From assembly GCF_029784155.1 (NCBI RefSeq), contig NC_073692.1, positions 425,487,324 to 425,551,323 of the forward strand: a stretch of DNA of 64,000 bases, written 5' to 3'. The notes beneath the pieces were generated by a model. The model searched no databases. It was not told the origin of the DNA and saw nothing but the letters and a program-made list of their open reading frames with translations. Positions 51,810 to 61,484 of this stretch are shown one piece after another. The translations under genes were made by a program, and so were the position numbers. The DNA comes from Uranotaenia lowii (Eukaryota; Arthropoda; Insecta; Diptera; Culicidae). The stretch's first letter is position 1; each line of letters starts with the position of its first letter.

Positions 51810-52600
51810 TACGATCAGTCAACTTAAATAGCAAAGACGACTAATTATATAAGATCCAACGTTTCGATCCTTATAGGATCATCATCAGGGACTGTTATTA
51901 TCTTAACACGTTTTATAAATCAGTTTAATATTATGAAATTGCTTACCGAAAAAATGTCGTCCTTTTGTCTTGGATTGTTTCGGATGATCAGATAAAGCTG
52001 GCTTGTATATCTGTTGCAATATTTTTTAAATAAATTTGGGTATTGTTGGAATAAATGTTGTGTGTTAACTTAACCGTTTTGTCCCACAATTTTGGGCTTT
52101 AATTCACCAGCATCTAAAAGTTGTCACACAGCTACACTTTCACTTTCCAACTGATTTTTCTATCTTATCATTACGAGTGTGTATTACGTGTTGTTGGGTG
52201 AGTGTTCCTGTATTTGTGTTTTCATTTTGTGGTTTAATTTTTCTTATGTTGCATATTTTTCTTAAAATATTTCCGTATGTGGAATGTATGTTTTCGGTGT
52301 CTTTTTTTGAATTGATCGCGCTTTTTGTAGTTTTTATGAGGCAACTTTCCAGGATCAGCATTTGGCTTTCGTTGTCACATCCTGTCGATGATATCGAACA
52401 GAAGATCCATGGCTGTTTCATGCTCTAAAAGTGCTGTTTGTTGGCGAAGTTGCTGAATGACGCAGTCCTGTTTCGTGTAGTCTATGTCCACAGTCGTTTG
52501 AGTTCATTTGTCTGCGTCCTATGTTGTGAGATTCGTTGTTTTAATTTTCTCGTTGTGTATCCAATATAACAGGCCGTGCAATTTTCGTTAGGCCAGTATG
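51810..52600 (-). mobile_element. Penelope-like element 3' fragment
   Basis: On the minus strand this region encodes, with stops and frameshifts, a GIY-YIG endonuclease core and continues to a 3' region containing GGATCGAAACGTTGGATC near 51870. That echoes the CTCGAAACGTTTGGACC in the fragment at 6302-6874. The upstream reverse transcriptase is absent. No clear target duplication was found. Confidence 0.6.
52140..52590 (-). pseudogene. Penelope-like GIY-YIG endonuclease remnant
   Basis: Reading the minus strand from ~52588, NCTACYIGYTTRKLKQRISQ shows the Y-I-G core and the conserved Arg of a GIY-YIG nuclease, followed by a stop after KRLW. In another frame QTALLEHETAMDLLFDIIDR and then ESCLIKTTKSAINSKKD continue the Penelope-type order. 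A stop and at least two frame changes make it non-functional. The intact domain nicks DNA for priming by the fused reverse transcriptase, which is not present here. Confidence 0.6.
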
Positions 52601-52631
52601 TTAAAAAGATGTTAGGCCAAGTACATTTCAG

Positions 52632-52785
52632 ATGGGATAGCGCAATGGTGCAATAAGTTATTCAAACGGAAGTTGTTTGGCCGAACGAACGATAGGCTGC
52701 GAGGCGAATGATCATTAAACCTAGCATGCATTCGACCTTCCAGCCTTTGGCTAGATAACTTACTGTACCATTGAACTATTCTATC
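52632..52785. repeat. Inverted pair of tRNA-like (SINE-like) sequences
   Basis: On plus, GATAGCGCAATGGTGCAATA (near 52636) fits an RNA polymerase III box A. On minus, starting at ~52784, GAATAGTTCAATGGTACAGT is a similar box A, with GGAAGGTCGAATGC downstream as a possible weak box B. The two halves face each other over ~150 bp. No proper cloverleaf is evident, so this is a SINE relic or foldback and not a tRNA gene. Confidence 0.35.
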
Positions 52786-52789
52786 TTAA

Positions 52790-53004
52790 CACGTTCGTCG
52801 CACGCTCATATTGGTAGTTTTACTAGCCGGGCCCAAATTAATTCTCGGAGCGACAAAATAAAGAAGGAGAACCCCAGCTTTGCAACGTGTGGCTAAACTG
52901 AGCGGCTAACTGGAGTAAGAGAGCGTCATATGCTTTTTGATGTGACGGGGCCTCCCAGGAGATAAACTCGTCATCCAAATATAGGTCCCATGGCAACGAA
53001 AGTG
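52790..53004. mobile_element. TTAA-flanked MITE (piggyBac-like)
   Basis: Inverted ends CACGTTCGTCGC (left) and CACTTTCGTTGC (right, reverse complement) are flanked by TTAA at 52786-52789 and 53005-53008. The 215-bp interior is relatively GC-rich and non-coding. TTAA duplications are typical of piggyBac-type transposition. A left-end relic lies near 51490. Confidence 0.65.
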
Positions 53005-53208
53005 TTAAATTCATTGAGCCTATCGTCCATTCGGCTTGACATTCATTGGGCCAGTCTTCGTCTATTTTATCGAGACATACTAAACATTTATATTAGTTTT
53101 ATTTTCGGTTGTCAAAACAAATTTAAAATTTCTCTCTCACGAAGAGTATTAGAGTTTCAATTTAATTAATTTGATAACCTACCTAACTACTACTATGAAT
53201 TCTTAGGA

Positions 53209-53436
53209 CTAAACTAGCAGATCATTTATGATCTGATGACTGGATCGGGCGTATGACTCTCTAAATCTAGACAGGACTATTGATTTCCGTTCTCCCAACA
53301 TCTGAAGACTAGCTAGTTGGTGGATTTCAGAGTTTCTAATTCTTGGGGGACTGTTTAGAATCATTCGAAGGAAGTTATTTTGGATGATTTGTAGCCTAGA
53401 ATGGTGGGTATTAGCGCATGTCTCCCAGACTGGCAA
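53209..53436 (-). pseudogene. Jockey-like ORF2 C-terminal fragment
   Basis: Encodes ALPVWETCANTHHSRLQIIQ and NNFLRMILNSPPRIRNSEIH, the conserved segment after the reverse transcriptase in Jockey-group ORF2 proteins (W....H...LQ..QN..LR.I...P...N). It is separated from the upstream reverse transcriptase by stops and a frame change between 53437 and 53540. The likely native stop is at 53209, which marks the end of coding before the 3' untranslated region. Confidence 0.75.
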
Positions 53437-53540
53437 CGCATACTAGATTAGGGGAAGGATTATTTGCTTGTAGACTGCAGCAAGTCTATTTTTACGGGTA
53501 AGGGAAGATTTTCTGTTAATAAGGGGATAAAGAGATCGTT

Positions 53541-54374
53541 TCATATTTTATCTATATGGGATCTGAATAGCAATTTGCTGTCAAGGGTTAGACCAAGGTA
53601 AACTACTTCACTCGACCATTCAATGGGAGTGTTGGCAAGATGAATTTTAAGATTACCAGGTGGAACAAGCCGAGGTGATTTTGAGTGTGGAAATAGGATA
53701 GTTTGCGTTTTGGCCGCGTTGATACAAATCTTCCAGCTGTTATAGTAGTCGGATAGAAAATCTAGGCCTTCTTGTAGTTTTCGTGTCAGAACTCGAATCA
53801 CTCGACCCTTATAGATGATGGCTGTATCATCTGCAAACATAGATATTATGCCACCACCCGGAAGGGGAGGAACGTCTGAGGTGTAGATATTAAAGAGGAT
53901 AGGTCCTAAGAGGCTTCCTTGTGGAACTCCAGCATCCACGATGAATGTTTCAGATTGAGAGCCGCTCAAGAAGACCTGAAACTTTCTATCCGCAAGATAG
54001 CTTTTAATTATTTTCACGATGTAGATGGGGAAGTTGGATCGGTGCAGCTTATATACAAGACCATCATGCCAAACATTATCGAACGCCTTTTCGATATCCA
54101 GAAAGGCCATGGCAGATGATTTTGATACGGACTTGTTTCGCCTTAAGATGTTAGTAACCCTAAGCAATTGATGGACTGTAGAATAACCTCTTCGAAATCC
54201 GAACTGTTCTGGGAGAAATATGTTATTCTGGTTTGAGAACTCAAGTATACGGTTAAGAATCAGCTTTTCAAAAAACTTCGAGATGGAGGACAGTAAACTG
54301 ATGGGTCGATAGCTTTTAGCGCTTGTGGGGTCTTTGCCGGGCTTATGGTATGGTATAATTTTTGCTACACCCAA
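53541..54374 (-). pseudogene. Jockey-like reverse transcriptase domain
   Basis: 277 codons opening from TTG at the insertion boundary, so this is a continuation and not a start. Contains HKPGKDPTSAKSYRPISLLS, FGFRRGYSTVHQL, motif A AFLDIEKAFDNVWHDGL, motif B GVPQGSLLGPILFNIYTSD, catalytic SMFADDTAIIY, and EVVYLGLTLDSKLLFRSHI. These are textbook Jockey-clade reverse transcriptase blocks and all catalytic Asp residues are present. The frame stops at 53541. Upstream coding lies across the insertion at 54368-55324. Confidence 0.88.
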
Positions 54375-55324
54375 AATTCAGCCTCTGTGCCAATGGCGTG
54401 TAGTCAATTTCATAGCATCATTGGTACAAGAAGATAACGCGACCGGCACTGATTCGATTTGCGCCCACCGGCATTAACCTCCCAGCGCAACCGAATTGCG
54501 TATGTCTGAATGAAACAAAATAAAAACGTTTTCGCGTTCCTCCCCATCGCATCACAAGCCGAAGAAGGATGGAAATAAATACCGGCCAACACCAGGCAGC
54601 CAGCGAACCGAGCACTGTGCGTGTGAATGTAGCAAAAGCAACGACAAAAACATCCTTCTAATTCAATCGACCGGCAAACACGGCTAAGCTGTGCGTGTGA
54701 ATGTAGCAAAAGCAACAACAAACACATTCCTTCAATTCACCGGCAAACAACACCGGCCAAGCTGCCCGGCTTCAGCAGCTGTGTATATGTAGCGTGTGTA
54801 TGTAATAGCAGGCAGTAAGCAAAGCACAGTTCTCATTCAATGGGTTTCCCGTTCCTTCACTCCCGTTTCCTTTCCCGTTTCCATCTTAAGACAAAGGAAT
54901 GCATTGAAAGGAGGCCAAACGCCGGGAAGCCGCCGTTGTACGTTTTTTGTGATTGATCGGTAACAGAAAGCCTATGACAAATATACCTCGTACTGCATGT
55001 AGCTCGAATAGTCTACTGGTTAGAATGTCGGACTGGCAAGACGATACAATTGGTGATGTGAGTTCGATTCTCACTACAGCGCTGTGGTTTTAATTTTTAT
55101 TTTCTTGTTTCTGGGATGAATTATCCAATAGGAAGGAAATCCCATAAAATGTTTTTCTTGTTTCGCTTGAATGTAGTGGTCATCATTTTGGTTGGGAGCC
55201 GAGTCCTTATGCCAGTTACGGTTTTTCAAACATACCGTCTTCGGCACAGTGCACATTTCAGCGCATTATCGGCACAGAGATTTGCTAAATAGGCATTGGA
55301 TTTTTGCAACCTCTTCTATGGGTG
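54368..55324. mobile_element. TA-flanked insertion splitting Jockey ORF2
   Basis: The ends are CACCCA...TGGGTG, flanked by TA at 54366-54367 and 55325-55326. Removing the insert and one TA rejoins W-K and A-K codons of ORF2 through CTA (Leu), giving the expected W-K-L-A-K reading, which supports these borders. The interior is more GC-rich than the window and contains a ~73-bp tandem duplication (about 54618-54690 and 54691-54765, each with TGTGCGTGTGAATGTAGCAA) and a tRNA-like sequence near 55005-55080. No transposase is seen. Confidence 0.65.
55000..55082 (+). other. tRNA-like sequence (SINE head or tRNA relic)
   Basis: TAGTCTACTGGTTAGAATG fits a polymerase III box A and GAGTTCGATTCTC a box B. 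The T-arm is perfect: GTGAG, 7-base loop TTCGATT, CTCAC. The acceptor and D stems do not pair convincingly, so I prefer a tRNA-derived SINE head or relic over a functional tRNA gene. It lies inside the insertion at 54368-55324. Confidence 0.5.
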
Positions 55325-55326
55325 TA

Positions 55327-56801
55327 GCTTCCAACGATATGGGAAATAACCAAGCTCAAGGCATTTGTTGAAGACCACACTTAGGTGAGCAAAGAATGTC
55401 GTACTCAAATTTTTCAACTCCAGGTTGAAAACACCATCAAAACCAGGGGCTTTCATATTTTTTGTTACTTTGATTGAAGCTATCACCTAATCAGCAGTTA
55501 TTTTTGATTCTACAGCGATTTCTACGGGAGTATCAGCGACGCTAGACATTACCATTTGAACGGCAGACTCGTGCGGACTGATTATGGCACGGCCTAAATT
55601 GTGGGAAGCTACGAAATGTTGGCCAAGAGCATTGGCTTTTTCGACAGGAGTTAGTAAAATCGTAGGGTTTTGATTGGGAGAGGAAAGGTCTAGGTTTGTT
55701 TTTTAGAATCTTAGTCATCTTCTAGAATGGTTTGCTGTAATCTGGGAGAGAGCGAAGGTGGTTTGCAAAATCTCGATTTCGTTGGTCCATTATTCTGACT
55801 TGAATAATTTTTTTGAGACGGTTCATGCTAGTCTTCAGATGAGGGAGACCAGAACGTTGATATTGACGACGATATATATTACGGAGCCGGATGAGATATT
55901 TAGTAGACCTGTCTAAATTTAAAGAGTTACTCACCAATCTGGAGGCTGGCACATGTTGATCCCGGGCTGCAGATATCGCTTCGTCGATTTCTTGTAGGCA
56001 CAGGTCGATGTCTTCAGATGATTGCGGTTGGGTGTGGTAGTTTATGTAGGAGTCAACGCACAGTTGAAATTGGACCCAATCAGGACGATGATAATTCCGT
56101 CGCAGGATTTGATGTCGGTTCACGAGGGAGCCCACTCTCGCCACCACTGGGTAGTGGTCAGAGCTTAGGTCTTGGATGGTCATAGGATTGGAAAGGTTCT
56201 TCATGTTGTTGATGAAGATGTTGATGGTTGAGTGGATTCCGGAGCGACTCAATCGGGTGGGAGAATCAGGACTCAGGATTATGTTATGACCTTCCTCAAG
56301 AACTTGTTGGACGATGGTTCCGTTACTATTCCGCCGAGTATTGCCCCAGGATTGGTGCTTTGCGTTGAGGTCACCAGCAATAATGTATTGCCCACGTCGT
56401 CGAGATAGTTTCATGATGTCTTGGCGAAATGCTGCAGCCGATCCGTCGTGAATGGTTGATTGCTTGGAGCAATAAGCTGCGATGATGGTGATTGGACCGA
56501 CCGCAGAATCAATTTCAACTCCTATCGCTTCGATGATTCCAAGCCCAAAACTGGGCAACAGCCGACAGTTAATGTTACACCGCACAATGATGGCAACACT
56601 TCCGCCCCCCGATTGGTTGCGATCCATCCTGGCAATGCGGAAACCAGGGATGTAGAGATTCACGTCAGGTTTGAGGTGAGTTTCTGTGATGGCAGCGATG
56701 TCTATTTTTTGGTTTTCAAGGAAATCGGCGAGCTCTAGGGTTTTGTTCTTGATTGAACAAGCATTCCAATTGAGGATGTTGATGCTTTCTTCAGGGCCCA
56801 T
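55327..56801 (-). pseudogene. Jockey-like ORF2 N-terminal part: endonuclease and linker
   Basis: Starts at an ATG (56801) overlapping the end of ORF1 by 11 bases in another frame, a normal Jockey arrangement. The intact part is 359 codons: NILNWNACS (Asn ~13), AAITETHL (Glu ~40), IIAGDLNAKHQSWGN (Asp ~144, Asn ~146), STINIFINN (Asn ~194 where an Asp is usual) and SSDHYPVVA (Asp ~215, His ~216). A TAG at ~55721 replaces the expected Trp after Y-S-K-P-F. Beyond it, shifted frames continue the linker and the start of the reverse transcriptase as far as the insertion at 55324. The intact enzyme would nick target DNA, but this copy is dead. Confidence 0.82.
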
Positions 56802-58122
56802 ATTGACTCATAAAGTTTAGCAACACTCTAGTTGCGGCTTGGATTTGCTGTTCCTTAGATCGGCATTGGCTGAGTCCTTTGTACATTGCTTGGACAAATT
56901 CCATCATCTGGTCTAGAGAAAAAAGAGTTTCATCAGCAGAGGAAAAGGTCGAGGAGCCTGAGTTTCGCCAGGTTGACGGGGGAACGTGAAGTGCTGATGG
57001 TTCTGCGGCAGCGTTGGTAATTCGATGTTGTGCGGAGAAGGTTGATTGTAGGTTTTTTCTAGGTTGGTTCAGCTGTAGGGGTGGCAGATTCGGCACGTTG
57101 TACCGAAGAGGAGGGAAATTTTCCTCTGTGTTTGGCGGGGGGGGGGGGGAGTTTTGACGACGATTGTGACTATTCTGATTCCTGGTGGACGCTTTTCTCC
57201 TGATTTCAATAAATTCAGCTCTTTTGGGACAGGCCCGGTTAAATCCTTCGTGATTAGCCCCACAGTTGGCGCACTTCGGTTCTGATGTTTCGATCATTTG
57301 TTCGCAGCTCGATGTTTCATGCGCACCGGCACATCTGCCGCAGCGAGGATTCATGTGGCAGTTCCGCGTCCCGTGACCGAAGGAAAGGCATTTTATACAT
57401 TGCGTGACGTCGCGTTTCTTAGGGTGGTAAGACTCCCACTCAACAATAATGTTGAAGAGAGCTCGCACTTTGCGGAGGTCGCTCATTCTAATGGAACCTT
57501 TCTCAAGATGGGCCAGATACAGCAGGTCTCGATGATTTCCTGTTTCAGCACGTTTCATGGGGAACAATTTGATCGGCTTGCGGTTTAGGTGTTTCAGCTC
57601 CATCACGATGTCTTCCGGTTTAATTTCTGGCAGTCCTCGAATAACGACCTTCAATGGCTTGTTTCCTGGGGAGTCATGGGTAAAGTACTCGAGCTGCTTG
57701 GTTTTGAGATACTGTCGGGTTTTGTTAAAGTCGTCTTCGGTCGAACAAACTATTTTGGTGCCCTCGCTGCAAAGCTTGAATAAGGGATGGATTTCAGAAG
57801 CTGCGAGCTCGTTCCGGAGGGAGGCGATTTCTTTATTAGTTGTGAATAGCGGCGGTACTTTCGCCTTTTTCAGAATAATCTGATCGGGAGCGCCTTGTAC
57901 CGGAAGAGTGGCAAAACTGTTTCTGGCCAACAGTCTGGCATTGTGGTCCGATGGGCAGGAATCTTCTTCACTTCGGGGTCGTTTTGAACCACTGGGTTGA
58001 GAGCTACTTTCAGCTGGGCTGCGGCTTGAGGCAGGTGCTTTTTTGTTGCGCGGCATTTCAGCAGCAACTGGTGGCGACGGGTTAAAAGCGAAATTTTGCA
58101 GCTTATTTTTAATACTAGCCAC
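56791..58122 (-). CDS. Jockey-like ORF1, gag-like zinc-knuckle protein
   Basis: An intact 443-codon frame encoding the RNA-binding protein that forms the retrotransposon ribonucleoprotein. The basic, Ser/Pro-rich N-terminus is followed by a PRE_C2HC-type region (~155-225, PLKVVIRGLP to FNIIVEWESY) and three Cys-His knuckles: C242-C255 (CX2CX4HX4C), C261-C273 (CX2CX3HX4C) and C284-C298. The C-terminal part is Pro/Asn/Gln-rich. The frame opens with GTG; the first in-frame ATG is residue 23 (58056), which may be the real start. It overlaps ORF2 by 11 bases. It is the only undamaged retrotransposon ORF on the minus strand here. Confidence 0.85.
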   Translation of the reverse strand: MASIKNKLQNFAFNPSPPVAAEMPRNKKAPASSRSPAESSSQPSGSKRPRSEEDSCPSDHNARLLARNSFATLPVQGAPDQIILKKAKVPPLFTTNKEIASLRNELAASEIHPLFKLCSEGTKIVCSTEDDFNKTRQYLKTKQLEYFTHDSPGNKPLKVVIRGLPEIKPEDIVMELKHLNRKPIKLFPMKRAETGNHRDLLYLAHLEKGSIRMSDLRKVRALFNIIVEWESYHPKKRDVTQCIKCLSFGHGTRNCHMNPRCGRCAGAHETSSCEQMIETSEPKCANCGANHEGFNRACPKRAEFIEIRRKASTRNQNSHNRRQNSPPPPPNTEENFPPLRYNVPNLPPLQLNQPRKNLQSTFSAQHRITNAAAEPSALHVPPSTWRNSGSSTFSSADETLFSLDQMMEFVQAMYKGLSQCRSKEQQIQAATRVLLNFMSQYGP

Positions 58123-58331
58123 CTCTAGAAGGTGGCCAAGCGACGGAGAAACACTACTAGGACCCGAAATCGCGATACGTACTTTCGAGCTTTACAATTG
58201 GAAAAAACGCGGGAAAGAAAATAATCCGAAAGAAAACTGCAATCTATTCGTAACGGGAAAAGAGTGAGGTAGCAATACACTAGTGAAGATTTATGTTTGT
58301 TTTTGTCGGGTTAAGCGCGCCACTGAACCCT

Positions 58332-58373
58332 AGAGGAGGAGGAGGAGGAGGAGGAGGAGGAGGAGGAGGAGGG
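58332..58373. repeat. (GGA)n microsatellite
   Basis: About 14 consecutive GGA units, just beyond the probable 5' end of the Jockey-like element. Confidence 0.95.
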
Positions 58374-59340
58374 ATCAAAAGAAGAGGACAGGTATTCGTC
58401 ATTGCGCCATTGTGACGATAGACTAAGCTATCGGCAAAGCACTAATCATAATGCTCATGATCACCGGCGAAACAATCGGTGTCTGGCCCTTGCAACGGTG
58501 TCTGTAGAAAATAGAAAGGGTTGGCATTTGGATGGAAGGAGTCAAGCTTCAGATAGCCCACCATAAAACCAAAGTAGGTACTACTCGAGAACAAAAAAAG
58601 ATTTTTTTCCGTACATGGAGATTACTGTTGGAGGACACACCACATCTTTGAAGCAGTAGCTGAAGTACCTTGAAGTAATGGTCGACAATCGCTTAAGTTT
58701 TGGTGCGCATGTCTAATACTGTTGTAATAGTACGTAGAAAGTCAATGACTAAATTGCGTGGATGCTGCATACATTTAGGGGTTCAATAATACTACGAAAA
58801 ATTCTACAAGCTGAAATCATAAAAATAAATATTTGAATGAATGATATTTTAATGTTTACAAACGCGTAATGCAAAACATTAATATTCCAGCACATTGAAA
58901 CGAGATTTACAAGGTGTTTGTTTGATTTGCATTTGATTGCATTTTACCCCAGACACCTAACTGAATTATACAAATATTTATATAAAAAAGTTGAGTGATT
59001 GTTCGAACAATATATTAACACGAACAGTATTGGTATAGCATGAGGAAACCAGTAAAAGTTTGTAGGAAATATTATCAAGTCAATCCGTCATAGTGGTTAA
59101 AGTTTTTTACAACATCGAAAAATGTTAAAATTTGTACATCTATTGCTATTTTTCTAATTTTTAATAAAAATAAAAAACTTTAAAAACTTGCTTAAGATGC
59201 GAGAAATTATGTCATCATAATTTTGTATTCAATAGAAGATAAGTTTATTACAATACATCAAATTAAAAATTAATTCAGTGTGGTGTTATATAAATGTTGC
59301 CACTAACCCCGCAGATTCATGATGCCCCTTTTGACGGTAC
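58374..59340. other. AT-rich intergenic DNA, nothing recognised
   Basis: No gene or repeat border seen. Confidence 0.45.
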
Positions 59341-59753
59341 GATATTTTCCATACAGACATCCGCCCAAAAAAAAAATTAAATTGCCTGTTGGGCGATAAT
59401 AAACCTCATTTTTGAACCAGTCCTATTTTTGATCGCGTTAATCGATTTTGGTAAAACTCTGCCAGGTCAAGCATTTTAATATCTTTTGGGAAAAATTTCA
59501 AGTATTTTCAATAAAAAAAAAAATGCCAAAAATACAGCGAATTTTGAAAATCAATCTCAAATTTCCCTTTTTCACAAGAAAAGCTGTATCTTTTTTCCAG
59601 TCAAAGTACAGTCTTAAGATTTTTTGGAGTGATAGTTGAATAGTTCAACTTGGTTTTGTGAAAATTTTATGAAAAAATATCACCCCCACACAGAAATGGC
59701 AGCTGGTCAGAGTTGGAAGCGAGCACGCGATTTCATTCTTTTTAAACGCATAT
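59341..59753 (+). mobile_element. Diverged single arm of the long-hairpin element
   Basis: Runs parallel to the right arm of the 3703-4901 element: TTTTCCATACAGACATCCG (compare 4481-4500), GGGCGATAATAAACCTC, AAAGCTGTATCTTTTTTCC and finally GCGATTTCATTCTTTTTAAA with a TA after the end (~59753). Divergence is clearly higher than between the two arms at 3.7-4.9 kb, and the opposite arm is missing. Confidence 0.75.
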
Positions 59754-61440
59754 GTATTTAAAACGTTAATTTATCTTTAACGTGAATATCAACGAAAGAA
59801 GTAGAATTCATATTGAAAATTTTATTTCATCTTTAATAAGATTTCTAAACTATAAATTTTGTACAGACCGGTTGAGAAGCTATTGCAATTTTCATTCAGG
59901 AGTGTCGAATTAAAACTTAAAGAAATTTGACGGGTCAAATAAACTTGAATGGATGATACGTTTTTTTTCTCCTAATAAGATATTATATGCTTAACAATAA
60001 TGGTGAAGAATACGTTATAATTTTGTTTTTGGTAGAAATCATCATTGTTAAAATTGAGCCCAAAGATGTGTTCATATTACTTGTACCTTCTGGAAATTGC
60101 TTTACCCTCAATCCATAAAAGGAATTAATCTTGTCCGGGGCTACATTTCTCGGTGGGTGTCATAACCTTGAACGTTCGCTTTAACACCCTTCCTTTTCTC
60201 GTTACTCCCCCACTTGCGGAAGATCTCACCTAGACGCCAATTGTAATAATAAACCTGCCCTCCAGGATCAGCGCGGATCGAAACACTAGAAGCGCCCAGG
60301 CACTTGTTGCTGAACATGTTTTTTTTGCCTGGGTACTCCATCTCAACTGAACGTTTAAGGGTGCTCTCCTAAAGCGCGCATTTTACAATGCGATTCAATG
60401 TCCCAAGTTTCAGCACCTTCATTGCTGACTGAGTCGGAGTAAGGAGTGCAGCACTTTTTTTATGCACCTTGGTAATCGGCTGCACGGATGCATGTGAATT
60501 GGATCACCATTTATATGGAATCAGGCAGGCAGCAGCAGGGCGATGTTGTTTCTCGATGTTGTACCACGGCTTGTTTTCTCATATTGTTATGCATCTCCCA
60601 TAGGTCATCTCTTGGCAGCAAACAGCCTCCATTCATGGTGGGGGAGACAACTGTTGGCTATAAGAATAAGAAAAAAAATCGAAACAACAACACGATGGAA
60701 CCAGAGATGGCAAACCGCAAAACTAGATGATTACCCGGGCGCGATATCACCCGGAATGGTAAGGTGTAAACATAGCAAATAACTTATAATCACTTTTTCT
60801 CGCACGAGTTTCTCTATCTTAACTTGGGACAGTGTCAGGGACCAGCTATAAGAAAACTGGAATTCCTTAATCCAATCCTGAGTTGATGTTGGAATCTCAT
60901 CTGGCTGCTGATTTCTTTTTGTTTTTATGGAATCAAACCATCTCTTCCAGCGTTCGCTTCGGCTAGACATAAGAAACAAGACTCTATATTATCACCTTTG
61001 CTGGTGATGACAGTTGGAATCATTAAATGGAATCATGTATGGAATTCTTTCAGGAGATTATACAATATTATACATGCATTGAATTTAATAAAAAAAATTT
61101 GTTTTTGGTCTCGTTCAAAAACTAAGTGTTCAAGTAGAAAACACGACAAAAAATCTGTGAAATCAAACAATTGCACTGAAGAAAAGTTACGATAAGAATT
61201 GGAATGTTCTACTTTGCAACAGTCATCATTAAGAACTATCGTTTCACAAACTGTTGACAGAAGCAAAATTATCGGCAAAGAATATGACACTTTTTTGAAA
61301 AAAAATGAATAGTTATTTATTAATTTACGAGATTTGATAATAACCTGAAGTTCTGCAAATCCACAACCATCGATAATAAAAAAAAATTTTAACTTTTGCA
61401 GCAAGATTCAGTATTTTGTCGGTAAAAGTACTAGAACACT
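59754..61440. other. Intergenic; unclassified, partly balanced DNA
   Basis: No gene I can support. 60120-60780 is less AT-rich. On the minus strand TTATTATTACAATTGGCGTC near 60250 could be the end of an LTR followed by a primer-binding site, but no matching LTR was found. A minus-strand frame at 60731-60979 (MSSRSERWKRWFDS) is not recognised. Confidence 0.35.
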
Positions 61441-61484
61441 TTATTTTTGAATTATTATTTACATAGTATTCCGTCTTACGACAT

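Larger units (their letters stand above)
53060..58300 (-). mobile_element. Jockey-like non-LTR retrotransposon (defective, interrupted)
   Basis: A near-complete minus-strand element in the usual order: 5' region (~58123-58300), gag-like ORF1 (56791-58122), ORF2 endonuclease (from 56801), reverse transcriptase (53541-54374) and C-terminal region (to 53209), then an AT-rich 3' tail region to about 53060. ORF2 is broken by a stop at ~55721, a nearby frameshift, a 957-bp TA-flanked insertion (54368-55324) and a stop near 53540. End positions are approximate because I could not see a target duplication. Confidence 0.85.

Noticed and set aside
60120..60990. Possible LTR retrotransposon remnant (LTR end plus primer-binding-like site near 60250)
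   Set aside because: No second LTR, no gag/pol domains, and the primer-binding resemblance is weak.
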